Shown here: one piece after another, positions 50,915 through 57,843 of the stretch
How positions within the stretch are numbered: position 1 is the stretch's first letter
Layout: every line of letters begins with the position of its first letter
Assembly: GCF_900109945.1 (NCBI RefSeq)
Contig: NZ_FOBX01000003.1
Location: 434,001-498,000 of the forward strand
Reading direction: 5' to 3'
Source: Bradyrhizobium sp. OK095
GTDB lineage: Bacteria; Pseudomonadota; Alphaproteobacteria; Rhizobiales; Xanthobacteraceae
DNA length: 64,000 bases
Notes under the pieces: generated by a model
What the model saw: only the letters and a program-made list of their open reading frames with translations
Database searches by the model: none
Told to the model about the DNA's origin: nothing
Program-made: the position numbers and the translations under genes

Positions 50915-52773
50915 CCCGCCGCCTCGTCGAACTGCGTGCTCGCTTCCAGCCATTGCTCCTCCGCGCGCGCCAGCGCGCCCGCCGCATTGGCGCGCGCTTT
51001 CGACAGTTGCGCAGCCTGCTTGGGATCGCGACTGAAGATGTCGGGCAAAGCGAGGGCGGTGTCGATCTTGGCGATGATCTCGGTGACGCGGGCGATCTCG
51101 CCCTCGGCTTCCGCAATGCGCTTCTTCAGCGGACCGCGATTGTCCGATTTCGGACGCTGCGGCCTTTCGCTTGCGGCGCTGCGCTCGCGCGGGGCGGGCT
51201 CGCCGTTACGCGATGACAGCACCAGGCGGCGGTATTCGTCGAGATCGCCGTCGTAATTGGTGACGGTGCGGTCGGCGACGATCCAGAGTTGATCGGCGCA
51301 GGACTCGATCAGATAGCGGTCATGCGAAACCATGATGACAGCGCCGGGAAATTCGTTGATGGCCTCGGCCAGCGCGGCGCGGCTGTCGATGTCGAGATGG
51401 TTGGTCGGCTCGTCCAAAATGATCATGTTGGGGCCGAAGAAGGTCGCCAGCCCCAGCAGCAGGCGCGCCTTCTCGCCGCCTGACAATTTGCCGACCTTGG
51501 TATCGCCCGCCTTGCCGGAGAAGCCGATAGCGCCGGTGCGTGCGCGCACTTTTGTTTCGGGCGCATCGCCCATCAGCTTGCGGACGTGGTCGTAGGCGGA
51601 GGCGTCCTCGTTGAGTTCGTCGAGCTGATGCTGCGCGAAATAGGCGATCGACAACTTGTCCGCGCGCGTCACCTTGCCCGAGAACGGCGCGAGGCGGCCG
51701 GCAAGCAGCTTCACCAGCGTCGACTTGCCGTTGCCGTTGGAGCCAAGCAGCGCGATGCGGTCGTCATTGTCGACGCGCAAGGTGACGCGGTTGAGCACGG
51801 GCGCCGCAGGATCGTAGCCGACCACGACGTTGTCGACGGCGATGATCGGCGGCGACAGGATTTTCTCCGGTGCGGGGAAGGTGATCTCGCGCACGTCCTG
51901 GGTGACCAGCGCGGTGATCGGCTTCAGCCGCTCCAGCATTTTCACGCGCGACTGCGCCTGGCGCGCCTTCGAGGCCTTGGCCTTGAAGCGGTCGACGAAG
52001 GCTTGCAGGTGCGCGCGCTGGGCCTCCTGCCGCTTGACCGCCTTGGCGTCGAGCATCTCGCGCATGGCGCGCTGCTCCTCGAAGGAGGAATAGGTGCCTT
52101 TGTAGAGCGTCAGCTTGCTGCGCTCCAGATGCAGGATCTGGTCGACCGAGCTTTCCAGGAGATCGCGGTCATGGCTGATCACGATCACCGTGCGCGGATA
52201 ATGCGCGAGGTGATCCTCCAGCCACAGCGTGCCCTCGAGGTCGAGATAGTTGGTGGGTTCGTCGAGCAGCAGCAGGTCGGGGGCCGCGAACAGCGTCGCG
52301 GCGAGCGCGACGCGCATGCGCCAGCCGCCCGAGAATTCGGCGCAGGGGCGGAGTTGGTCGGTGGCGGAGAAGCCGAGGCCGGACAGGATCGCAGCGGCAC
52401 GGCTTGGCGCCGAATGCGCGTCGATGTCGACGAGCCTGGTCTGGATTTCTGCGATCCGGTGCGCATCCGTCGCGGTCTCGGCTTCGGAGAGCAGCGCGTC
52501 GCGCTCGAGATCGGCCTTGAGTACGACGGAGATCAGGCTTTCGGGGCCGTTCGGGGCTTCCTGCGCCAGGCTGCCGACGCGCCAGCGCGGCGGCAGGGTC
52601 ACCGTGCCGTGCTCGGCCGAGAGTTCGCCCCGGATCACCTTGAACAGGGTCGATTTGCCGGTGCCGTTGCGCCCGACCATGCCGACGCGCGATCCGGGCG
52701 TGATCTGCACGGAACTCTGGTCAATCAGAAGGCGTCCGGCGAGGCGGATAGAGAGGTCGGTAATGGACAGCAT
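50911..52773 (-). CDS. ABC-F family ATPase (YheS/Uup-like)
   Basis: Soluble protein of 620 residues with two ABC cassettes and no membrane domain; ABC-F proteins act on ribosomes. Cassette 1: Walker A G-R-N-G-T-G-K-S-T, signature F-S-G-G-W-R-M-R, Walker B L-L-L-L-D-E-P-T-N. The inter-cassette linker (about residues 240-310) is basic and helical. Cassette 2: G-S-N-G-N-G-K-S-T, L-S-G-G-E-K-A-R, I-I-L-D-E-P-T-N-H-L. The C-terminal ~100 residues form a charged coiled coil. Its 3' end has a truncated duplicate at 43047-43526. Its stop overlaps the convergent HlyD stop in CTAA. Confidence 0.94.
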   Translation of the reverse strand: MLSITDLSIRLAGRLLIDQSSVQITPGSRVGMVGRNGTGKSTLFKVIRGELSAEHGTVTLPPRWRVGSLAQEAPNGPESLISVVLKADLERDALLSEAETATDAHRIAEIQTRLVDIDAHSAPSRAAAILSGLGFSATDQLRPCAEFSGGWRMRVALAATLFAAPDLLLLDEPTNYLDLEGTLWLEDHLAHYPRTVIVISHDRDLLESSVDQILHLERSKLTLYKGTYSSFEEQRAMREMLDAKAVKRQEAQRAHLQAFVDRFKAKASKARQAQSRVKMLERLKPITALVTQDVREITFPAPEKILSPPIIAVDNVVVGYDPAAPVLNRVTLRVDNDDRIALLGSNGNGKSTLVKLLAGRLAPFSGKVTRADKLSIAYFAQHQLDELNEDASAYDHVRKLMGDAPETKVRARTGAIGFSGKAGDTKVGKLSGGEKARLLLGLATFFGPNMIILDEPTNHLDIDSRAALAEAINEFPGAVIMVSHDRYLIESCADQLWIVADRTVTNYDGDLDEYRRLVLSSRNGEPAPRERSAASERPQRPKSDNRGPLKKRIAEAEGEIARVTEIIAKIDTALALPDIFSRDPKQAAQLSKARANAAGALARAEEQWLEASTQFDEAAG

Positions 52774-52819
52774 GCGGCCTTGTCACCGCAAGGCGCGTCG
52801 AACGCAACCCGATTTTTCG

Positions 52820-52993
52820 TCAGTGCGGGTCGCGTTCGCGCTGCTTCAGCTCGTCGAGGAGTTGCTCCAGATGCGTCGGGAGCCGGGGTTCGGGGCGAAG
52901 GCTCTGCTGGAGCCGTTCGCCCACGGCATCGCAAATCGAGCGGCTGGTGCGCCGGTCGATCTGTTCGCTGTCATTGGCAAGAAGGCCAGCCAT
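52820..52993 (-). CDS. Small helical protein, 57 residues
   Basis: ATG 52993 to TGA 52820. Sequence features: a polar start (N-D-S-E-Q-I-D-R-R-T-S-R-S-I-C-D-A-V-G-E-R-L) and an amphipathic helix (L-P-T-H-L-E-Q-L-L-D-E-L-K-Q-R-E). I recall similar short Bradyrhizobium proteins without assigned function. The C-terminal pattern loosely resembles NepR-type anti-sigma peptides (G-x-x-L ... P ... L-L-x-x-L) but with a shorter spacing. Between the ABC-F gene (upstream on the same strand is nothing) and a small exported protein. Function unknown. Confidence 0.55.
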   Translation of the reverse strand: MAGLLANDSEQIDRRTSRSICDAVGERLQQSLRPEPRLPTHLEQLLDELKQRERDPH

Positions 52994-53124
52994 CGCAGGG
53001 TTCCGTGTTTCAAAGTGAAGACACGGTACCAAGTCCTTGGCCCCCCAAATAGTTTCCCGGACGGTGGGGGATGCCCGGCATTCCAGTCAAAATTGTATGA
53101 ATTCGTCGTGTCTGCCCAAATACA

Positions 53125-53156
53125 AAGCCCCGGCGCAGGGGGGGACGCCGGGGCTT
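53125..53156 (-). terminator. Terminator of the small Gly/His-rich gene
   Basis: Perfect 11-base stem AAGCCCCGGCG / CGCCGGGGCTT with a 10-base loop; on the minus strand it is followed by TGTATTTG. It lies 58 bases after the stop of the gene at 53215-53493. Next to it two GGAAGGTACC repeats with trailing GGGG occur at about 53161-53197. Confidence 0.7.
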
Positions 53157-53214
53157 CGCTTGGAAGGTACCCTGGGGGGAAGGTACCTCTGGGGTATTTA
53201 AGGTGCTGTCGGGC

Positions 53215-53493
53215 TCAGTAGCAGCGGTTGATCAGCCGCCAGCGGGGTCCCCAGGGGGTCGGGACCAGCCGGCGCACATAGCAGCCGCCGCCATAACCGT
53301 AGGAGACGGGGGCGTAGAAGCGGGGCCCACCCCAGCCGTAGCCGCCGCGGTGCCAGCCACCGCCGCCATGCCAGCCACCGCCGCCATGCCAGCCGCCACC
53401 GCCGCCGTGCCAGTGTGCGGAGGCGGAGGTCGGGGCCAGCGCGGCACCCAGCGCGACCGCAGCGACAGCGGCAAGCGAAAGTTTCCTCAACAT
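53215..53493 (-). CDS. Exported Gly/His/Trp-rich small protein
   Basis: 92 residues. Signal peptide (L-S-L-A-A-V-A-A-V-A-L-G-A-A-L-A) with cleavage near A-S-A-H. The mature N-terminus is three copies of W-H-G-G-G-G followed by aromatic and Gly residues; two Cys in the C-terminal part (G-G-C-Y-V-R-R and N-R-C-Y) can pair, a layout I remember from many small rhizobial exported proteins. May bind metal through the His-Gly array. Function unknown. Confidence 0.75.
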   Translation of the reverse strand: MLRKLSLAAVAAVALGAALAPTSASAHWHGGGGGWHGGGGWHGGGGWHRGGYGWGGPRFYAPVSYGYGGGCYVRRLVPTPWGPRWRLINRCY

Positions 53494-53805
53494 GGTGATC
53501 TCCTCAAAACTGCCGGCGCGGGGTTATCGCGTCGATGCAAGGCCGCCGAAACGGTCCGCCTTATATTCAGGCTTCGGTTTCGATAGTGCCGACCTTACGC
53601 CGGCGAAGCTGAACCAAAGCCTGAATGCGGCCTTCAGATTGGGTTCATCTGGGTGAAATCTTGGTAATCCATGCCTACGTTCGGCCCGGCAGCCCTGCGG
53701 CGAAGCGCCCGTGGGCGGTTTTGGCGGTCGCTTGCCGTCCGGCAAAGGCGCCGATATAAGCCGCGCAACTCGCAAAACCACCGCTTTCTTCTCAAGGACA
53801 AGATT
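53494..53805. other. Divergent promoter region before ndk
   Basis: 312 bases between the divergent Gly/His-rich gene and ndk. AT-richer stretches near 53555-53600 and CTCAAGGA ahead of the ndk ATG. Frames that cross it lack plausible codon use. No RNA gene recognised. Confidence 0.45.
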
Positions 53806-54228
53806 ATGGCCATCGAACGCACTTTCTCGATCATCAAGCCCGACGCGACCGCCCGTAACCTGACCGGCGGGGTTAACGCCGTGATCGAGAAGGCGGGTCT
53901 GCGCATCGTCGCCCAGAAGCGCATCCTCATGACCAAGCAGCAGGCCGAGACCTTCTATGCCGTCCACAAGGCCCGCCCGTTCTTCGGCGAACTCGTCGAG
54001 TTCATGACCTCGGGCCCCGTGGTCGTCCAGGTGCTGGAAGGCGAGGGCGCCGTTGCCAAGTACCGCGACGCGATGGGCGCGACCGATCCGTCCAAGGCGG
54101 CCGATGGCACCATCCGCAAGCTCTACGCAAAGTCGATCGGCGAGAATTCCGCTCACGGCTCGGACGCAACGGAGACCGCCGCGATCGAGATCGCGCAGTT
54201 CTTCTCGGGCAACGAGATCGTCGGCTGA
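53806..54228 (+). CDS. ndk: Nucleoside diphosphate kinase
   Basis: Balances nucleotide triphosphate pools by a phosphohistidine mechanism; 140 residues, standard length. [14 protein letters not shown] at the start fixes ATG 53806; active-site His in N-S-A-H-G-S-D near residue 117. AAGGA precedes the start. Followed by a two-hairpin dispersed repeat whose first stem probably terminates transcription. Confidence 0.97.
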   Translation: MAIERTFSIIKPDATARNLTGGVNAVIEKAGLRIVAQKRILMTKQQAETFYAVHKARPFFGELVEFMTSGPVVVQVLEGEGAVAKYRDAMGATDPSKAADGTIRKLYAKSIGENSAHGSDATETAAIEIAQFFSGNEIVG

Positions 54229-54241
54229 TCCATCAGCCGGC

Positions 54242-54352
54242 ACTAAAGCGCGATGAACGTCATCGCGCTTTAGTTTATTGTTGGAGCATGATCTTTTCGG
54301 AAAACCGCTTCGCACTTTACGCTAGCGCGGCCCTCCGGGTCCGGATCATGCT
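54242..54352. repeat. Composite two-hairpin dispersed repeat, copy 2
   Basis: First hairpin has perfect 15-base arms ACTAAAGCGCGATGA / TCATCGCGCTTTAGT with a 3-base loop (54242-54274) and is followed by TTATTG, so it can end ndk transcription. Second hairpin runs from AGCATGATC (54285) to GATCATGCT (54352) and contains CGGAAAACCGCTTC and an extra ~22-base CGCTAGCG-containing insert absent from copy 1 at 30314-30397. Confidence 0.8.
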
Positions 54353-54381
54353 TTAATTTCGACGGGGCGAAAGGACGTATT

Positions 54382-55242
54382 GTGAACTGGCTCTGGCAGA
54401 TCTTCGATCCCGCTACGATCGGGGCATTCTTCACCCAGTTTCGCAACGAGATGGCCGAACCGACCTTCTGGATTGCGGTCGGCAAGATCATCTGGATCAA
54501 CATCCTTCTCTCCGGCGACAACGCGCTGGTGATTGCGCTTGCCTGCCGCGGCCTCAAGCCGCGGCACCGGCTGTGGGGCATGATCCTGGGCGCCGGCGCG
54601 GCGGTGCTGCTGCGAATCATCTTCACCGGCATCGTCGCGAGCCTGATGGAGCTGCCGTATCTCAAGCTCGTCGGCGGTCTCGCGCTGATCGTGATCGCGG
54701 CCAAGCTGCTGGTGCCGGAACAGGAGGACGAGGACGGCGTCGAGTCGGCCTCGCATCTGTGGCAGGCGGTGCAGATCGTCGTCGTCGCCGACATCGTCAT
54801 GAGCCTCGACAACGTCATCGCAGTCGCCGCCGCCGCCAATGGCAGCGTGCCGCTGCTGGTGCTCGGCCTCGCCATCAGCGTTCCCCTGATCGTCGCCGGT
54901 GCCGCGCTGATCATGGCGCTGCTCGCCAAACTGCCGGTCTTGGTCTGGGCCGGCGCGGCGCTGCTCGGCTGGGTCGCGGGCGAGGTGATCGCGACCGATC
55001 CCGGCATCGCACCGTGGCTGCACAAGCTGTTCGACGGCCCGTTCGGCGCTTCGCTGGACAAGATGCTCGGCAGCCTGCACATCCCGCCGCAGTTCACGCA
55101 TGGCGGCGCAGGCGGTGAAAACCTCTGCGCAGCGCTCGGCGTCGTCGTGGTGATCGTGGTCGGCTACATCTGGCGCTGGCGCAGCATGACCCAGGCCGCG
55201 CTCGAGGCGTCCGAGCGCCACGCCAAGGCGTCGGCGGAGTAG
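54382..55242 (+). CDS. TerC-family integral membrane protein
   Basis: Inner-membrane protein of 286 residues with seven to eight helices, start GTG 54382. The two TerC signatures are present: L-L-S-G-D-N-A-L-V-I-A-L-A near residue 50 and V-M-S-L-D-N-V-I-A-V-A near residue 140, whose Asp residues are thought to bind metal. Members act in manganese or other metal export, some during protein secretion, or tellurite resistance; YjbE/YkoY-type rather than large TerC. Only 6 bases after its stop begins a copy of the ppx 3' end. Confidence 0.88.
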   Translation: MNWLWQIFDPATIGAFFTQFRNEMAEPTFWIAVGKIIWINILLSGDNALVIALACRGLKPRHRLWGMILGAGAAVLLRIIFTGIVASLMELPYLKLVGGLALIVIAAKLLVPEQEDEDGVESASHLWQAVQIVVVADIVMSLDNVIAVAAAANGSVPLLVLGLAISVPLIVAGAALIMALLAKLPVLVWAGAALLGWVAGEVIATDPGIAPWLHKLFDGPFGASLDKMLGSLHIPPQFTHGGAGGENLCAALGVVVVIVVGYIWRWRSMTQAALEASERHAKASAE

Positions 55243-55248
55243 TTCTTT

Positions 55249-55326
55249 TAGCGCCTCACGATCGGGCCCGCGCGACCGATCAGGCGGGTGAGCTGCTTGA
55301 CACGGCTGCCGACGCGGTCGGCGACG
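55249..55326 (-). pseudogene. Truncated copy of the ppx 3' end
   Basis: 78 bases match 57845-57922, the last 26 codons of the intact ppx, with five mismatches (73 of 78 identical) and no gap. Similarity stops sharply after GCGACG at 55326. It marks the left edge of the accessory patch; the intact ppx end marks the right edge. Confidence 0.92.
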
Positions 55327-55350
55327 TCACCTTCGCATAGCCAAAACAAG

Positions 55351-55476
55351 GCCAACCAGTGCGTCGGGCAGACGGCAACGAACAAGACCTGGCTCAATTA
55401 TCCCACGGCAACGCCCGGCACGACCAGCTACGCCGCCAACGCGCTGAACCAGTACAATGCGGTCGGCGCAGTGACG
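55351..55476 (+). pseudogene. RHS/YD-repeat-like gene fragment
   Basis: In one frame it reads N-K-T-W-L-N-Y-P-T-A-T-P-G-T-T and Y-A-A-N-A-L-N-Q-Y-N-A-V-G-A-V, the typical linker-and-repeat wording of RHS (YD-repeat) proteins, for example A-L-N-Q-Y-x-A-V-G. About 40 codons only, with no start or toxin part. After it the frame runs on into unrelated sequence and the inverted repeat at 55550. Family call by motif memory only. Confidence 0.5.
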
Positions 55477-55549
55477 CGCTTTCGCGCGCATCTGCGCGGC
55501 AAGGACGACGGCATGACCACGCTGGCGCTGGGGATCGCGAATAATAGAA

Positions 55550-55565
55550 TGCACTGTCACCGTAA
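55550..55565 (-). repeat. IS-end-like inverted repeat, left member
   Basis: The 16 bases TGCACTGTCACCGTAA are the exact reverse complement of 56888-56903; about 22 of the terminal 26 bases agree if extended inward of the putative IS. Similarity stops exactly at the TTACGG end. Probably the remnant right end of an IS30-like element. Confidence 0.65.
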
Positions 55566-56002
55566 TCACGAGATGGTCCAGCCCGGCTATTCCTATTACG
55601 CCCCGGTGCAGACGGGCTGCGCCTCCTGCGGTTACTGAGCCGACCGAAGCAACGAACGGTTTCAGGCGGCGCTCCTCACGGGGCGCCGTTTTTCTTTCGG
55701 GGCCAGCAAAACGAGGCCCGGAGACGGAGGCCAGTCCGAGGCTACGGAGGCGCGGGCTAAGTGAACACCCTCATGTTCACCTGACAGAACCATTTCTGCG
55801 ACAACGTTCCATCTCTGTCTCAACGAGATGAGGTACGAGGTTAAGTTCAACGTTGATGCCACGTTTGTCGGCTTCTCAGAAGACAGTCGCCTTAAACGGT
55901 CAGTGTTATTTGGGTAGATATCTAGTTGGCTTGACACAACCATAACTAGATTGATCAAATACCTTCGCGTTCTCGCCACCTCCAGCAGTCGGGCTATTGA
56001 GT
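55566..56002. other. Remnant DNA and promoter region of the orphan gene
   Basis: Contains an in-frame tail reading M-V-Q-P-G-Y-S-Y-Y-A-P-V-Q-T-G-C-A-S-C-G-Y to a stop at 55638, of unknown origin. From about 55750 the DNA becomes markedly AT-rich. A promoter candidate TTGACA (55931-55936) with TCAAAT 18 bases further (55955-55960) lies before the orphan gene, and GTGAAC / GTTCAC form a small hairpin near 55761-55780. A minus-strand frame of ~100 codons exists here but I do not trust it. Confidence 0.45.
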
Positions 56003-56650
56003 ATGGAAGTCAAGGATGTTGTTTCGGTTACACTTAGCACAATCAGCATGGTCTTGTCAGTTACGGCTCTCTATTTGAGCCAATTTCGCCCTTCAAATGT
56101 GACTGTCTCAACAGGACCAATGATTCATCTGTTCTATATAGTGCCGAGTCAGCCTACGGTGTTTTTGCCTGTCGTATTTCATAATTCCTCTCCAACGAAA
56201 GCGATCATCTATAAGGTTTTCTTGGAGATAGAGGACACGAACGGAAACCACTTTGCCCTCAAGTGGATTGGTTCTGTAAAGATTGATCTCAAGAACAACT
56301 ATGCGGACACAGAGGTTGCCGGCCCTTTCAAAATTGATGGCTATGAAACCATACCAAATGCCCTCAGGTTCTTCTGGTTCAATGCAGAGGGAGGACCTCA
56401 GTTGGATTGGCTAGAGGGTGACTACGGATTAAAGTTGCACGTTTGGACCTCGGATTCGGTAAGTCCGGATTATTCGACGACTGACAAGCTTCACATCGAT
56501 GCCGACGTGGCTAAAATTATGGCTGACAAAAAGGTGACGTCCGATAATACTTCGAGGTATCTACCGCTAGCCGGCAAGAATCTCTTGTCGTTCGCTACCG
56601 GCAAGAACCCTGTAGATTTCAGAAACCTACCGCCCGGTACGCCGCACTGA
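56003..56650 (+). CDS. Orphan membrane-anchored protein, AT-rich cargo gene
   Basis: 215 residues (ATG 56003; a TTG two codons earlier is possible). One N-terminal helix (V-T-L-S-T-I-S-M-V-L-S-V-T-A-L-Y-L-S) anchors an external domain that looks beta-rich: T-V-F-L-P-V-V-F-H-N-S-S-P-T-K-A-I-I-Y-K-V-F-L-E-I-E-D, a pattern of an Ig-like sandwich. Base composition is unlike the neighbours: 26 of 60 bases in 56041-56100 are G or C, against 48 of 60 in terC at 54541-54600. Not recognised. It sits between IS-like ends, so probably horizontally acquired cargo. Confidence 0.7.
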   Translation: MEVKDVVSVTLSTISMVLSVTALYLSQFRPSNVTVSTGPMIHLFYIVPSQPTVFLPVVFHNSSPTKAIIYKVFLEIEDTNGNHFALKWIGSVKIDLKNNYADTEVAGPFKIDGYETIPNALRFFWFNAEGGPQLDWLEGDYGLKLHVWTSDSVSPDYSTTDKLHIDADVAKIMADKKVTSDNTSRYLPLAGKNLLSFATGKNPVDFRNLPPGTPH

Positions 56651-56726
56651 GTGTTGTACCCGCTCCGCAGCAGAATCCTTTCTCGTGCGTCTCAGGACTA
56701 CGTTAAGCGACAGCCGTTCCTGGTTT

Positions 56727-56765
56727 GGAAGGGTGGCCGAGTGGTTTAAAACACCGGTCTTGAAA
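56727..56765 (+). pseudogene. 5' half of a tRNA-Ser (UGA anticodon)
   Basis: 39 bases match a bacterial tRNA-Ser from the acceptor start GGAAGGG through G-T-GGCCGAGTGGTT of the D arm to the anticodon loop CTTGAAA with anticodon TGA. The 3' anticodon strand, variable arm, T arm and acceptor end are missing; downstream sequence reads CGCGAGACCACG and does not fold back. Recombination or integration remnant, not a functional tRNA. Confidence 0.75.
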
Positions 56766-56887
56766 TTCGCGAGACCACGTCAAAAGTGGTCCCGCCGCTT
56801 CCCGGACGGTCCTGATTTTGCTGAGCAATCCGGTTCGGGAAGGGGCTCCTTTCCAGCCCTGTCCCGGCGTGTCCTGCCGGGTTTGAA

Positions 56888-56903
56888 TTACGGTGACAGT
56901 GCA
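56888..56903 (+). repeat. IS-end-like inverted repeat, right member
   Basis: TTACGGTGACAGTGCA, exact inverted partner of 55550-55565. It starts 86 bases before the IS30-type transposase remnant, as expected for the left end of that IS, and reads toward it. Confidence 0.65.
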
Positions 56904-56973
56904 CTCAATTGCTTCCGTGTGCGGCGGATTCCAATTTGAAGTGCAACACCCCGTACCCATATTGAGGGTGAGC

Positions 56974-57180
56974 ATGGGACGCTACTACAGCCAATTGAGC
57001 GCGACGGAGCGCGACGATCTTCATAGCCGGGTCTTGAACGGGGAAAGCCTGCGGTCGATCGCCCGGGGACTTGGTCGAGCAGCTTCGACGCGATCGCGGG
57101 AGATCTCACGCAATAGCGAGGGTGGCGAAGAGTACGAGGCATCTATTGCAGGAAGACGCCGACGGCCGCGACGGCGCGGC
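56974..57180 (+). pseudogene. IS30-family transposase, N-terminal fragment
   Basis: About 68 codons starting at ATG 56974: M-G-R-Y-Y-S-Q-L-S-A-T-E-R-D-D-L then G-E-S-L-R-S-I-A-R-G-L-G-R-A-A-S-T-R-S-R-E, the helix-turn-helix region of IS30 transposases (S-T-I-S-R-E-I in intact ones). Reading continues only briefly (R-R-R-P-R-R-R) before unrelated sequence; the DDE catalytic domain and the other IS end are gone. Confidence 0.8.
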
Positions 57181-57280
57181 GAAGTTTGCCCTGTTTTGGG
57201 ATCGAATGGTTCGCTGTGTGTGTCATCAGAGGCTCCTCCGAAGGTGACGTTCGGCCTCGCGCTAAGTCCCTCGGGCGCTC

Positions 57281-57487
57281 GTGGAACGGCGTTTCTACGA
57301 CGGGATCGGCGCGGGAGAAATTCCGGCTGACTTTCCTGTTGCGGTGCGCGCGAGCCAGGTGCTCGACCTTGGCCGCGGTCTGACCATGCGTGCGCAGATG
57401 GGCGCGCCGCGCAGCGAGTTCCTTAAAGACGCGGAGGAAGCGGCCGACTTGGTGCTCCCGCCGCGGCGTGGAAATCCAGAACGTTGA
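57281..57487 (+). pseudogene. C-terminal fragment of a TetR-family regulator
   Basis: A 68-codon frame reads V-E-R-R-F-Y-D-G-I-G-A-G-E-I-P-A-D-F-P-V-A-V-R-A and V-L-D-L-G-R-G-L-T-M-R-A-Q-M-G-A-P-R-S-E-F-L, the wording of the last helices of TetR regulators (x-G-D-I-P-A-D ... A-R-x-G-A-S-R). No DNA-binding domain precedes it; upstream is the transposase scrap. Likely a truncated relic. Confidence 0.6.
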
Positions 57488-57843
57488 TGCTATCTGACAA
57501 GCCTTTCGAGGGTGACCGGCCTGACGCGATCTCGAAAGGGGCAGCATGGCATAATGCCACTGTTTTGCCCGACGCGTCAAGCTGCGATTCGAAAAATACG
57601 AAATGTGTACGACCGGGAAGCGAGCTTGGCCGATGGCGCGTCAGATCGCGAAAACGAACCTGCGGCGCAGGGGCCGCGGGCCTTGCCGGTTTGCTCGTGA
57701 TTTGCTCGACGCGGCAATGGCTTGAGCGACCGGCCGCTGCGCTGGCCGGCAGACCTGGCTCTACTGTGCATGGGGTTGTTTTCCATTTTTGCTGGAGAAG
57801 CCTCCAGCGCCCGCCAAGCGGAGAGGGAGCCTAGTCTCTCGCC
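57488..57843. repeat. Intergenic DNA resembling a third dispersed Bradyrhizobium repeat
   Basis: No gene. The stretches TGCCACTGTTTTGCCCGACG (57556-57575) and CTACTGTGCATGGGGTTGTT (57761-57780), with TTTGCTGG after them, are ones I remember as a recurrent intergenic element in Bradyrhizobium and Rhodopseudomonas genomes. Not repeated elsewhere in this window, so the call rests on recall. The region ends at the intact ppx stop. Confidence 0.4.

Noticed and set aside
55662..55979. Minus-strand 105-codon frame in the AT-rich segment
   Set aside because: GTG start without ribosome site, crosses the orphan gene's promoter candidate, no recognisable motif; cannot be fully excluded.
56766..56850. 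3' half of the tRNA-Ser
   Set aside because: No complementary acceptor strand CCCTTCC, T arm or variable arm follows the anticodon loop.
57143..57580. Minus-strand 145-codon frame opposite the transposase and TetR relics
   Set aside because: Its plus-strand counterparts match known families, so this is the shadow.
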